Assembly: GCF_049275935.1 (NCBI RefSeq)
Contig: NZ_CP184830.1
Coordinates: 2,170,001 to 2,234,000 of the forward strand
Direction of reading: 5' to 3'
Source of the DNA: Endozoicomonas_A sp049275935
Lineage (GTDB): Bacteria > Pseudomonadota > Gammaproteobacteria > Pseudomonadales > Endozoicomonadaceae
Length of the DNA stretch: 64,000 nucleotides
Each line of letters begins with the position of its first letter. Positions within the stretch are counted from its first letter, which is position 1. The notes beneath the pieces were generated by a model. That model saw nothing but the letters and a program-made list of their open reading frames with translations. It was not told the DNA's origin and ran no database searches. Position numbers and translations under genes: made by a program. Positions 17,885-26,963 of this stretch are shown here, piece after piece.

Positions 17885-18142
17885 ATGACAACGAAAAGAT
17901 TTATTGCCGGAGCCGTCTGTCCATCCTGTGGTCAGCAGGATTCGGTGAGGATGTACACCGAGAACGGTGAAAACTATCGCGAGTGCGTGGAATGCCATTA
18001 TTCGGATGTGATGGAAAAAGATCCTTCTCTTGCGGGGAAACCACCAGTGACGAGGGTCTCCCCAGAAGACAGGAAGTCGGATGATGATGCTAAAAAGGAA
18101 AGCGCTGTTCAGATCGTAAGAATACTGGATCAACAACCCTGA
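17885..18142 (+). CDS. YheV-family zinc-ribbon protein
   Basis: The 85-residue product starts MTTKRFIAGAVCPSCG, closely like E. coli YheV, with two CxxC pairs (CPSCGQQDS and CVECHY) forming a zinc ribbon, and a C-terminal IVRILDQ. A longer in-frame reading from 17783 would add a hydrophobic N-terminal helix. I prefer the internal ATG at 17885 because family members start there, although the ribosome-binding site is weak and the longer form cannot be excluded. It follows prlC and is probably co-transcribed. Function is unknown. Confidence 0.8.
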   Translation: MTTKRFIAGAVCPSCGQQDSVRMYTENGENYRECVECHYSDVMEKDPSLAGKPPVTRVSPEDRKSDDDAKKESAVQIVRILDQQP

Positions 18143-18277
18143 GTTCGAAATCAGATGTTATGATAAACCCTCACAGCTGTGCTGCTTTGCAAATGCGCCA
18201 TGGCTATTGGAGTTTAACAAGCGATGTTCAAATACAGTCCTCTGCATTAACGTCTACTTCATCGTCAGTGCCCCGGA

Positions 18278-18928
18278 TCAGGCTGCTGACGTAAACTTCA
18301 GTTCAATACCCATACGGCTGGACAGGCAATTCCATTTTGACCAGGTCGTTACCCACTGCTCCGGATTGCGGTTGTTGACGAAATCCTTGAACATGCGATC
18401 GTTATAAAGCTCCTGCGAACGAATCATGTGCCTGACCGTCTGCTCAACGATTTTGTCCAGCTCATTGCCAAACTCTTCACCCAGAATGGCATGAATGATC
18501 AGGTTGGCCCAGGTCATGTTCATCGGGATCAGGGGAGAGCCGATTCGAGATAGGTAACTGTCGTTTACTTCCTCAATCAGTCGATGCGTAAAGTAGGCTT
18601 TATCCAGCAGATCAAACAGCCCCACATTATTTTGGGACTGCAAAACCGGTGCCAGAAAGTTCTCTTCGGCAATGCTTAGAAAAGGGGAAATGAAAGCCTC
18701 AATGTCCAGTTCCTTTGAAGCCTGATCCAGCGCTTCAAGAAAGTCAGGTACATGATCAATGTATTCAACTGCAAACTTCAGCAGTGTCTCACTGGCCATG
18801 TCGTCGGGAAGTTCGATTGTGTGGTGCAACTGCTCCACCTGTTGACAGACAAGCGACTGAAGGTGGCTTGAGCCCTCTTCATGCTTTCGGGCACAATCGA
18901 TCAGATTATTAATTGCCACTACGTCCAT
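18278..18928 (-). CDS. Conserved-looking hypothetical protein
   Basis: A 216-residue soluble, mostly helical protein. It begins MDVVAINNLIDCARKHEEG and contains IEAFISPFLSIAEENFLAP, LDKAYFTHRLIEEVND and EQWVTTWSKWNCLSSRMGIE. It has no signal peptide, membrane helix or catalytic motif that I recognise. The ATG at 18928 is followed by an uninterrupted frame whose codon use resembles neighbours, so I regard it as a real gene. It is convergent with the prlC-yheV pair. I cannot assign a function. Confidence 0.7.
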   Translation of the reverse strand: MDVVAINNLIDCARKHEEGSSHLQSLVCQQVEQLHHTIELPDDMASETLLKFAVEYIDHVPDFLEALDQASKELDIEAFISPFLSIAEENFLAPVLQSQNNVGLFDLLDKAYFTHRLIEEVNDSYLSRIGSPLIPMNMTWANLIIHAILGEEFGNELDKIVEQTVRHMIRSQELYNDRMFKDFVNNRNPEQWVTTWSKWNCLSSRMGIELKFTSAA

Positions 18929-19914
18929 GATTGTCTCCGTTGCGGTTGCTATTAATTTGGGTACTGCAACGTCACCGTGAAGGTGTTAAAAAGACCATAG
19001 TACCAACAAGAACTCAAGCTTTTTTAAATACCTCTTTTTCATAATACAAAGATCTTTTATTCATTAAATTAGAATTTAAAAAAGACTGTAAATTACGACA
19101 AAAATGAAAAAGTGCAAGCACTTGTGCAGTCAAAAAAATGACACACTACATATGCTTAAACAGGCTCTGAAAGTTGGTTCTGATCCACCCATTTCGAGGT
19201 GTAACAAAAATATCATAAAGAAGATGAATGGATGTTTGTATCTGTGACAGGCGTTACAAAGTTGTGCTGACTCAATAAGAGTGATCGAAAAAAGTCTAAA
19301 CAGGTATTCTTTCCATTGAATTCACGTTACCTTATTTTAAACGACAAGTGGCAATTTTTTATTAAAGGTATTTTTTGACAAGACTCTTTTCATTTTGTGC
19401 AATCATGTTGTTTAATGAGGTTCTGGGACTATACTTGATGAGCGATCATTGTCAGGTTGAATGAATCACTCAATGCGTCTCACGGGTATTGTTATTTGCA
19501 GGGTGTTCCTGTGCAGTAGGTTTTGCAGGTCGGGTCCGAAGTAGTATGACGTTGTCGGTTACTTAGCGCTCTCTTGCGATTGAATATTGGCACTTTGACT
19601 TTCCGCAGATAGCCTGAACCGGGTTGTTTTTTTCTCCACAGCGAAAAAGAAATAACAGGTAGACGGTTGGCTGAAATCTCTGTAAATCAGCAGCTCTGGT
19701 AGTTAGCTCTGATAGTTAAAGTGTATTGCAGTTTTTCTGGCAAGATGCTGTGTGGCTCCTGTCCGGTAACGACAACTAGTCAAGTCAGTAAGCATTGCTC
19801 GGGGATGTCCGGATGCTTGCTGCCCCGTCGCCTCTGAAAGCAAGACTTGGGTCTGCTGAACAATAATAATAAGTCACCGCCTTGTCTGGGCGGACAGTCA
19901 GGGGATGTAAGGGA
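18929..19914. other. Long gene-free region upstream of the cytochrome oxidase genes
   Basis: Nearly 1 kb without a convincing coding sequence. The first half is AT-rich. The part 19440-19880 has more mixed composition and many short open readings, none with recognisable protein features. It must contain the cox promoter and a long leader. The stop codons and lack of motifs make a decayed gene possible but unproven. Confidence 0.5.
19375..19403 (+). promoter_or_regulatory. Candidate sigma-70 promoter upstream of cox cluster
   Basis: A perfect -35 TTGACA (19375-19380) is followed after 17 bases by TGCAAT (19398-19403), which matches four of six -10 positions. It points toward coxB but is more than 500 bp upstream, so the assignment is tentative. 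Confidence 0.35.
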
Positions 19915-21375
19915 ATGATGCAGCACGCACTAGCTCTCTTTCTTTTGATAAAAACTGCCATGAACGGGACGAAAAGCATGAGCGGTAAATATCGCCCATC
20001 CCGGATGGTGCCAATGGCGGGGTTCCGGTATGGTGCCATTTTTCGAATAGTCCGGTCGTTATTGTCGCTCGGATCAGGAAAAGTTCTGGTTTCTTCCACT
20101 TGTTTAACTTCCAGAAAACGACCCTCTTCTATTGTTTCCGGGGGAGTCGGTCAATACTTTCTGGTTTTTCTGACCACACTATCAGGTTTTATGATGCCCA
20201 GCCGTCTGTTGGCTGATTGGAAAGTCAATATGACCGAGGGGGTTACGGCAGTCAGTCGTTCGGTTTACGACTTGCACATGACCATATTTATTATCTGTGT
20301 GGTCATTGGCATTCTGGTATTCGGTGTTATGTTTTACTCCATTTTCATGCACCGTAAATCAAGAGGCGTTAAGCCCCATCCCTTCCATGAAAGTACGATT
20401 GTAGAAATACTGTGGACGACTATCCCACTATTAATTCTGGTGGGCATGGCGATTCCGGCAACAAAGACACTGATTGATATTTACGATACGGATGAAGCTG
20501 AAATTGATATCAAAATTACCGGGTATCAATGGAAGTGGCAGTATGAGTATCTGGGAGAAGGAGTGTCCTTCTTCAGTAATCTCAAAACTACACCGGAACA
20601 GATTTATAACGTTCGCAGCAAAGACCCCAACTATCTTCTGGAGGTTGACGAACCACTGGTATTACCTGCAGGTAAAAAGATCCGTTTCCTGGTCACTGCC
20701 GCAGATGTTATTCATTCATGGTGGGTACCTTCATTCGCCGTTAAACGGGATGCTATTCCGGGTTTTATTAACGAAGCCTGGACCAACGTCGAACGTCCCG
20801 GAATTTATCGTGGTCAATGTGCAGAACTGTGTGGGAAGGATCATGGCTTTATGCCCATTGTAGTGGATGTCAGGTCACCGGATGACTATGAAGACTGGTT
20901 GTCAGAGAAGAAAACACTGGCTGCTAAAGAGCGTGAGTTAACCAGTAAAAACTGGACTATGGCCGAGCTGATGGAGCGCGGAAAAAACACCTACGAAAGA
21001 GTCTGTGCGGCCTGTCACCAGGTCAATGGTGAGGGTATGCCGCCCCTGTTTCCTGCTCTCAAAGGATCAAAAATGGCTGTTGAGAAAGATCAGGTCAAAG
21101 CGCATATCGATATTGTCTTGAACGGCAAGAAGGGTACCGCCATGCAGGCCTTTGCTGCCCAGTTGAGCGAAGTCGATCTGGCGGCAGTCATTACCTACGA
21201 AAGAAATGCCTGGGGTAATAATACCGGTGATCTGGTCACGCCGAAGCAAATTCTGGAATACAAGAATACCGGGGAGTACAAAGCGACGGATGCTGAAGCT
21301 TCAGGCGGGTCTGCTGCTGTCAGTAAGCCAGCGGTGAATGAGCCGAATACTAATACACATCAGGCTGGACTGTGA
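19915..21375 (+). CDS. coxB: Cytochrome c oxidase subunit II with fused cytochrome c domain (caa3-type)
   Basis: Subunit II of the aa3/caa3 terminal oxidase. The secure part begins near 20180 with a signal-peptide-like hydrophobic stretch ending in RLLADWKVNMTEGV. It continues with two membrane helices, the aromatic region YQWKWQYEY, the CuA-binding cupredoxin motif CAELCGKDHGFMPIVV, and a C-terminal cytochrome c domain with CAACHQ and a later methionine. That fusion marks a caa3-type enzyme taking electrons directly from the attached heme. The start is uncertain: I use ATG 19915 after AGGGGATGTAAGGGA, but this gives an unusually long N-terminal extension with in-frame alternatives at 19882 (TTG), 20005 and 20014. 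The extension may be untranslated leader. Confidence 0.92.
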   Translation: MMQHALALFLLIKTAMNGTKSMSGKYRPSRMVPMAGFRYGAIFRIVRSLLSLGSGKVLVSSTCLTSRKRPSSIVSGGVGQYFLVFLTTLSGFMMPSRLLADWKVNMTEGVTAVSRSVYDLHMTIFIICVVIGILVFGVMFYSIFMHRKSRGVKPHPFHESTIVEILWTTIPLLILVGMAIPATKTLIDIYDTDEAEIDIKITGYQWKWQYEYLGEGVSFFSNLKTTPEQIYNVRSKDPNYLLEVDEPLVLPAGKKIRFLVTAADVIHSWWVPSFAVKRDAIPGFINEAWTNVERPGIYRGQCAELCGKDHGFMPIVVDVRSPDDYEDWLSEKKTLAAKERELTSKNWTMAELMERGKNTYERVCAACHQVNGEGMPPLFPALKGSKMAVEKDQVKAHIDIVLNGKKGTAMQAFAAQLSEVDLAAVITYERNAWGNNTGDLVTPKQILEYKNTGEYKATDAEASGGSAAVSKPAVNEPNTNTHQAGL

Positions 21376-21386
21376 GGAATGCAACC

Positions 21387-22988
21387 ATGACTGCTGTGAC
21401 AGACACATGCGCAAATGACAAGCCAAGCGAGCATCATGACCATCACGGTCCTGCCAGGGGATTGGTGCGCTGGGTGCTAACCACGAACCATAAAGATATT
21501 GGCACCATGTATCTCTGGTTCAGTTTTATTATGTTCCTGACCGGCGGTGCTATGGCGATGGTGATCCGGGCGGAACTGTTTCAACCAGGGATGCAGATCG
21601 TAGATCCCGGCTTCTTTAACCAGATGACCACCATGCACGGTCTCATCATGGTATTCGGTGCGGTCATGCCTGCCTTTGTCGGCCTGGCTAACTGGATGAT
21701 TCCATTGATGATCGGTGCGCCAGACATGGCGCTGCCAAGAATGAATAACTGGAGCTTCTGGATTCTGCCTTTTGCAGCCGTGATGCTGATCAGCACACTG
21801 TTTATGGAAGGCGGGGGTCCAAACTTTGGCTGGACATTTTACGCACCTCTGTCAACCACCTATGGGCCGCCGTCAACCACCTTCTTTATCTTTGCCATCC
21901 ACATGCTGGGTATCTCGTCCATCATGGGGGCGATCAATATTATCGCCACCATTCTGAACCTGCGGGCACCCGGCATGACCATGATGAAGATGCCGCTGTT
22001 TGTATGGACCTGGTTGATTACTGCGTATCTGCTGATTGCTGTTATGCCGGTACTGGCCGGTGCTGTGACTATGATGCTGATGGACATCCACTTTGGCACC
22101 AGTTTCTTTAACGCCGGCGGTGGTGGCGACCCTGTTCTGTTCCAGCATATTTTCTGGTTCTTCGGACATCCGGAGGTGTACATCATGATCCTGCCTTCCT
22201 TCGGGATTGTGTCAGCCATTCTGCCAGCATTCGCCAGAAAACCCCTCTTTGGCTATACGTCAATGGTCTATGCCACCGCAAGTATTGCTTTTTTGTCGTT
22301 TATTGTCTGGGCGCACCATATGTTTACCGTAGGTATTCCGCTGGTGGGTGAACTGTTCTTTATGTACGCCACCATGTTGATTGCTGTACCTACCGGAGTG
22401 AAGGTCTTTAACTGGGTTACCACTATGTTCAGGGGCGCCATGACCTTTGAAACCCCCATGCTGTTCAGTATTGCTTTTGTGGTGTTGTTTACCATTGGTG
22501 GTTTCTCTGGGCTGATGCTGTCTATTGCCCCTGCTGACTTCCAGTATCACGACACCTATTTTGTCGTGGCTCACTTCCACTACGTACTGGTACCCGGTGC
22601 AATTTTTGCCATCTTTGCTGCGGTCTATTACTGGTTGCCCAAATGGACAGGTCATATGTATGACGAGACGCTGGGCAAGACGCATTTCTGGCTGTCCTTT
22701 ATCGGTATGAACCTGACCTTCTTTCCGATGCACTTTATCGGGCTGGCGGGTATGCCTCGCCGTATTCCGGATTATGCCCTGCAATTTGCCGACTTCAACA
22801 TGATTGCCAGTATCGGTGGCTTTATGTTTGGAACCACGCAGCTGCTGTTCCTGTTTATCGTGATCAAATGCATCAGGGGCGGCGAGAAAGCCAAGGCTCA
22901 AAGCTGGGAAGGTGCAGAAGGTCTGGAATGGAGCCTGCCTTCGCCAGCACCTTACCATACCTTCACCACACCACCGGACGTGAAGTAA
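21387..22988 (+). CDS. coxA: Cytochrome c oxidase subunit I
   Basis: Catalytic heme-copper subunit, 533 residues, with about 12 membrane helices. Visible ligands and channels include TMHGLIMVF (heme a ligand His), WFFGHPEVYI (CuB His and cross-linked Tyr of the K channel), WAHHMF (CuB histidines) and VAHFHYVL (heme a/a3 ligands). An in-frame GTG overlaps the coxB stop, but the ATG at 21387 lies 8 bp after GAGGA and is the better start. The gene ends TAATG, overlapping the next start, so coxA and cox11 are coupled. Confidence 0.97.
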   Translation: MTAVTDTCANDKPSEHHDHHGPARGLVRWVLTTNHKDIGTMYLWFSFIMFLTGGAMAMVIRAELFQPGMQIVDPGFFNQMTTMHGLIMVFGAVMPAFVGLANWMIPLMIGAPDMALPRMNNWSFWILPFAAVMLISTLFMEGGGPNFGWTFYAPLSTTYGPPSTTFFIFAIHMLGISSIMGAINIIATILNLRAPGMTMMKMPLFVWTWLITAYLLIAVMPVLAGAVTMMLMDIHFGTSFFNAGGGGDPVLFQHIFWFFGHPEVYIMILPSFGIVSAILPAFARKPLFGYTSMVYATASIAFLSFIVWAHHMFTVGIPLVGELFFMYATMLIAVPTGVKVFNWVTTMFRGAMTFETPMLFSIAFVVLFTIGGFSGLMLSIAPADFQYHDTYFVVAHFHYVLVPGAIFAIFAAVYYWLPKWTGHMYDETLGKTHFWLSFIGMNLTFFPMHFIGLAGMPRRIPDYALQFADFNMIASIGGFMFGTTQLLFLFIVIKCIRGGEKAKAQSWEGAEGLEWSLPSPAPYHTFTTPPDVK

Positions 22989-23557
22989 TGAGTGAGAAGG
23001 ATGATACCCCGGCCGACCTGTCGCGGAGAACTGTCATCAAGACTGGCTTGGTGGCTGGCGGTATGTTTGGTTTCGGCTTTGCCATGGTTCCCATATACGA
23101 CGTGTTTTGTAAGGTAACGGGACTCAATGGCAAAACCGATCCGAATCCATACCGCTACAATGCCGAAACGGCTGAGGTGGATACCAGCCGGAAGGTGAAA
23201 GTGCAGTTTGTGGCAACCAACAATGCTGAGATGAGCTGGGACTTCAAACCCAGCGTCACAGAAGTGGTGGTTCACCCCGGGCAGGTTGGCGAGCTGGAGT
23301 TCTTTGCCCGCAACCCGACCGGCGAACGAATGATCGGTCAGGCCATTCCCAGTGTTTCACCGTTTCAGGCTACCAACTATCTGCACAAGGTAGAGTGTTT
23401 CTGCTTCACCACCCAGACATTGGAAGCAGGCGAAGAAAAAATCATGCCGCTTAGAATTATTGTGGATCAGGCATTACCCCGGCATATCACCAAACTAACG
23501 TTGTCGTACACCTTGTTTGATGTGACGACAATGGGAGAGAGGACACTGCCGTCCTGA
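22988..23557 (+). CDS. ctaG: Cytochrome c oxidase assembly protein Cox11/CtaG
   Basis: Periplasmic-facing copper chaperone needed to insert CuB into subunit I. The 189-residue protein has a single N-terminal membrane helix (GLVAGGMFGFGFAMVPIYDVFC), the conserved VTGLNGKT, and the copper-binding CFCF motif (VECFCFTTQTL). The ATG at 22988 shares its A with the coxA stop TAA. Longer in-frame readings inside coxA are artefacts. Confidence 0.95.
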   Translation: MSEKDDTPADLSRRTVIKTGLVAGGMFGFGFAMVPIYDVFCKVTGLNGKTDPNPYRYNAETAEVDTSRKVKVQFVATNNAEMSWDFKPSVTEVVVHPGQVGELEFFARNPTGERMIGQAIPSVSPFQATNYLHKVECFCFTTQTLEAGEEKIMPLRIIVDQALPRHITKLTLSYTLFDVTTMGERTLPS

Positions 23558-23567
23558 GGAGATTCTG

Positions 23568-24464
23568 ATGGCTCAAGAAGGTGAAGGTACCTATTATGTT
23601 CCGGCCCAGAGCAAGTGGCCGATCATTGCCTCGATAGGTCTTTTTACCATGCTGTTGGGTGCAGGCATGATGATGAACGACATGTCTGCCGGGGTAAAAG
23701 ATTCGTTTGCACATTATGTGTTTTTCGGCGGCTCCCTGATCATGGCCTACATGATCTTTGGCTGGTTCAGTAATGTCATCGAAGAGTCCCGCAAAGGTCT
23801 TTACAGTGACCAGATGGACCGCAGCTTCCGTTGGAGTATGGGCTGGTTTATCTTCTCCGAAGTCATGTTCTTTGCGGCTTTCTTCGGAACGCTCTTTTAT
23901 ATCCGTTACTTTGCCGTTCCCTGGCTGGCCGGCGAGGGAGACGGTGCTTCCACTCATGAACACCTCTGGCCAGAGTTTGAAGCGGACTGGCCGCTGATGA
24001 CCAACCCGGATAATGAAACATTCCCGGGAGCCCGAGGGGTCATCGATCCATTCCATCTTCCTCTGCTGAACACCCTGTTACTGGTCGCTTCCAGTATTAC
24101 CCTGACGATTGCACACCATGCCCTCAGAAAGGCAGAGAGAACCAAGGTGAAGGTATGGATGATTCTCACCCTGATTCTGGGTTTTACTTTCCTTTACTTT
24201 CAGGCTGAAGAATACGCCGAAGCCTACAATGAGCTCGGGTTGACCCTGAGCGCGGGTATCTATGGCTCAACGTTCTTTATTTTGACGGGTTTTCACGGGG
24301 CACATGTCACCCTGGGTGCCATAATGTTGCTGATCATGCTGATTCGTATCTATAAAGGGCATTTTAAGCCGGATAACCATTTTGCTTTTGAGGCATCCAG
24401 CTGGTACTGGCACTTTGTTGATGTGGTCTGGCTCGGCCTGTTTATCTTTGTTTATCTGATATGA
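23568..24464 (+). CDS. coxC: Cytochrome c oxidase subunit III
   Basis: A 298-residue membrane protein of the oxidase core with seven predicted helices. Family features include WPIIASIGLFTMLLG, GWFIFSEVMFFAAFFGTLFY, LNTLLLVASSITLTIAHHAL, FTGFHGAHV-like FILTGFHGAHVTLG and the C-terminal SSWYWHFVDVVWLGLFIFVYL. AGGAGATTCTG precedes the ATG by a good distance. It closes the structural-gene block coxB-coxA-ctaG-coxC. Confidence 0.97.
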   Translation: MAQEGEGTYYVPAQSKWPIIASIGLFTMLLGAGMMMNDMSAGVKDSFAHYVFFGGSLIMAYMIFGWFSNVIEESRKGLYSDQMDRSFRWSMGWFIFSEVMFFAAFFGTLFYIRYFAVPWLAGEGDGASTHEHLWPEFEADWPLMTNPDNETFPGARGVIDPFHLPLLNTLLLVASSITLTIAHHALRKAERTKVKVWMILTLILGFTFLYFQAEEYAEAYNELGLTLSAGIYGSTFFILTGFHGAHVTLGAIMLLIMLIRIYKGHFKPDNHFAFEASSWYWHFVDVVWLGLFIFVYLI

Positions 24465-24514
24465 GGAGAGCCCGACATTTCCGGGAAGAGGTGGAAACTA
24501 ACGACTTTCGTCGT

Positions 24515-24730
24515 TTAGCGGTACAGCCAGGGAGCGTTACTGTGAACATCTCCAAACAGCCAGGCCACCACAATGATCAACATGATCAGGGCGGTCAGGC
24601 CAACCCGGGCGGTGAGTGAATTTACCAGTTTGGCGGAACCGCCATCACCTTTAAGTAGAAAGTACATGCCTCTGCCCAGGCAGAAGAGTACGGCAAGAAA
24701 AAGAACAACAATAATAATTTTTAACCACAT
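24515..24730 (-). CDS. Twin-transmembrane DUF2909-type protein
   Basis: A 71-residue protein with two hydrophobic helices (IIIVVLFLAVLFCLGRGMYF and ARVGLTALIMLIIVVAWLFG) separated by a short basic loop. It is encoded on the strand opposite to the oxidase genes. A small DUF2909/twin-TM gene at this place, between coxC and SURF1 and in opposite orientation, is familiar from pseudomonad cox clusters. Its function is unknown. A link to oxidase biogenesis is suggested only by location. Confidence 0.8.
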   Translation of the reverse strand: MWLKIIIVVLFLAVLFCLGRGMYFLLKGDGGSAKLVNSLTARVGLTALIMLIIVVAWLFGDVHSNAPWLYR

Positions 24731-24869
24731 ATTACGCTCCCTGCTGATGCCTGAGTTGATGAAAAACGGTTTGCTTAACCGATTGTTAAATCAATCTGTG
24801 TCGCACATGTTTTTTCTTACGTTAAAGGCATTCAGATCAGAATAACAGCGGAGTTTGGTAGAGCACCCG

Positions 24870-25652
24870 ATGTTGAAGTATAGCTATCGATCCCTTAAGA
24901 GCTATCGCGTTAAGTTGTCGCTATTGGTGTTGCTGCTTTTGCCCCTGCTGATCAAACTGGGGTTCTGGCAGATGTCCCGATACCAGGAGAAGCTTGAGCT
25001 TGAGCAGACCCTGGCAGAACGACAGACCATGCCCGCTCTCAGCCTGTCTGATATCAGCCGCTACTCTGATGCCATGTATCTGCCGATAAACGTCCGTGGT
25101 CGTTTTATTTTCGGTCGGGCTTTTTTTCTCGATAACCAGATTCACGAAGGTCGTGCCGGTTACGACCTGATCATGCCTTTTCTGGCCAATGATGGTCAGT
25201 ACTTGTTGGTCAACAGAGGCTGGATACCTGCTCAATCCAGAGACAGTTTGCCGGAAATCAAGACACCTGATGGAGAACTTGAGTTAACGGGCAAACTCTA
25301 TCGGTTATTGGGGAATCCGTTCACGCTGGGTGAAGATATCTGGCATGAAGAGTGGCCCAAACGTATTCAGGCCATCCACTTTGACCGAATGGGGGAAGCA
25401 TTGGGGCAGACGCTACCTCTATATATTCTGAAGCTGGAACAGAATCAGCCCGGCGCTTATCTGATACGCCCCCTGACAATGAAAACTACCTCTCAGAAAC
25501 ATCTCGGCTACGCTATTCAATGGTTCCTGATGGCTCTGGTCCTGCTCTTTCTCTATCTCTGGCAGATGCTATGTTCAGGCTTGGGTCAAAGCCAACAAAA
25601 GCACCATAAAGAGGTGTCCGCAGCTGATGCAAAAGAGGATGATTCACTGTGA
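24870..25652 (+). CDS. SURF1-family cytochrome oxidase assembly protein
   Basis: A 260-residue inner-membrane protein with two membrane helices at the ends (LSLLVLLLLPLLIKLGFWQ and YAIQWFLMALVLLFLYLW) and a periplasmic domain between. Family motifs include LGFWQMSRYQEK, FLDNQIHEGRAGYDLI and LLVNRGWIP. SURF1 assists heme a3 insertion into subunit I. The ATG at 24870 is preferred over an upstream TTG. The last bases overlap the GTG start of the first lipid-kinase-like gene. Its 3' end, from about 25491, was copied repeatedly into the following gene spacers. Confidence 0.92.
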   Translation: MLKYSYRSLKSYRVKLSLLVLLLLPLLIKLGFWQMSRYQEKLELEQTLAERQTMPALSLSDISRYSDAMYLPINVRGRFIFGRAFFLDNQIHEGRAGYDLIMPFLANDGQYLLVNRGWIPAQSRDSLPEIKTPDGELELTGKLYRLLGNPFTLGEDIWHEEWPKRIQAIHFDRMGEALGQTLPLYILKLEQNQPGAYLIRPLTMKTTSQKHLGYAIQWFLMALVLLFLYLWQMLCSGLGQSQQKHHKEVSAADAKEDDSL

Positions 25653-26809
25653 TTAGCAGAATTTTTTGTTTATGTGGCCTGCTGTTTTTTATATTCCTTA
25701 TTCCGGAAAATGGATTTGCAGAAATTCGCCACGCCTGTTTTATTGTTAATCCCACCAGTAATAATGGCCAGGGGGAAAAAGTCTGGGACAGTATTAAGGA
25801 AGCCCTCGACCATTACCAATACTATACAGCAAGCGGCTCTATGGACCAGGCTGCTTCTCCGTTAGGGCCGACATATGAAGTGTCTTTTACGGAGCACCCT
25901 GGTCATGCAACGGAACTGGCACTTCGGGCATACCGGAATTGGCAGCAAGGGCGACACGCTCATGGAGATCAGTTACTGATCGTTGCCGTTGGCGGGGATG
26001 GCACTGTCCATGAGGTGGTTCAGGGTTTAGAAAATCAACAGCCGCAAGTCGTTATAGGGATTATACCGGCAGGTACGGGGAATGATATAGCAAGAACACT
26101 TCGTTTGGGTAATCCCATGCATGCCCTTCGGAGTCTGGTTTATGGAAGACCTGCCCCCTTTGGTGCCTACAAAATTGAAGGTTGTCAAAGAGGAACTTGC
26201 GAGAAGAAAACGGTTTTGGCAGTGGACGAGTTTGATCTGGGTGTGACGGCTCAGGCGACAAAAAAGAAAAACGAACACGACAGTGGCGAGCGACCAAGCC
26301 GACTGCTGAGATGCTCTCCCAGAAGAATGGTCTATACAATGTCAGCCCTCAGTTCAGCAATGAGATGGCATGCACCTACAGTCGATTGCAGTATTGATGG
26401 CGGTAGCAGCTTCAATATCCCCCTGAATCTGCTGGCAGCGGGAACTGGGCCAACGATTGGAGGTGGAGTCAGACTTTTTAATGGTATGCGTCCGAACAGT
26501 GACCAGGGACAGATGCTCTACAATCAGCGGAGGGCTCACCCGATTTCGACACTTTTTCAGATGACCATGCAGAGATTATTCAATCGGTCAGCTCTGCAAC
26601 AGACTTGGTTTACTCAAATGGACATTGGGCACGGTCAGGCACCTCAGAATATTCAGGTTGACGGTGATATTTTGCTGCAAACCCCGGCACAAGTAACCTG
26701 GGTGCCAGAAGTATTCCAGTTTATGAGACCCCCTGAACCCGGTGATTTCGGTTATGAGGCAATGCGTCGTGAAGAAGAGCTGACTTTACTTGAATTTTTT
26801 AAACGTTAA
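25649..26809 (+). CDS. Secreted diacylglycerol-kinase-like protein, copy 1
   Basis: A 386-residue protein with the DAGK catalytic domain of the lipid kinase family (diacylglycerol, sphingosine or YegS-like). Motifs are HACFIVNPTSNNG, the nucleotide-binding VAVGGDGTVHEV (GGDGT 115-119), IPAGTGNDIAR (140-149) and a late VDGD corresponding to the usual DGE. Unlike cytoplasmic members it starts with a clear Sec signal peptide, cleaved likely after residue 24 (ENGFA). An ATP-dependent kinase exported from the cell suggests action outside the bacterium, for example on host lipids. That is inference. GTG start at 25649 overlaps the SURF1 stop. It is the first of four tandem paralogues and has the most canonical motifs. 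Confidence 0.85.
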   Translation: MISRIFCLCGLLFFIFLIPENGFAEIRHACFIVNPTSNNGQGEKVWDSIKEALDHYQYYTASGSMDQAASPLGPTYEVSFTEHPGHATELALRAYRNWQQGRHAHGDQLLIVAVGGDGTVHEVVQGLENQQPQVVIGIIPAGTGNDIARTLRLGNPMHALRSLVYGRPAPFGAYKIEGCQRGTCEKKTVLAVDEFDLGVTAQATKKKNEHDSGERPSRLLRCSPRRMVYTMSALSSAMRWHAPTVDCSIDGGSSFNIPLNLLAAGTGPTIGGGVRLFNGMRPNSDQGQMLYNQRRAHPISTLFQMTMQRLFNRSALQQTWFTQMDIGHGQAPQNIQVDGDILLQTPAQVTWVPEVFQFMRPPEPGDFGYEAMRREEELTLLEFFKR

Positions 26810-26829
26810 GTAGGGCTTGAACATTACAC

Positions 26830-26963
26830 GGAAAAACTTCGTCTAAGCTGTCTAATGGTTTTTAATGGTGGGTCCTATGGCAGATGGAGACATCAGTCTT
26901 CTGGAAGCTGGCAAAAACCGCATAAAAAAGTTCCGGTACTTACAGAAATTAGGATGGCTCAAC
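26830..26963 (+). repeat. Spacer between kinase copies 1 and 2, degenerate SURF1 3'-end copy
   Basis: It resembles the other two spacers (GGAAAAAC, CTAAGCT, AATGGTTTTTAATGG) and so indirectly the SURF1 3' end at 25491-25651. It is the most diverged of the three. An in-frame ATG at 26865 inside it could extend copy 2. Confidence 0.6.

Noticed and set aside
22260..22958. 232-codon minus-strand frame within coxA
   Set aside because: Shadow of coxA; His/Gln-rich with no family features.
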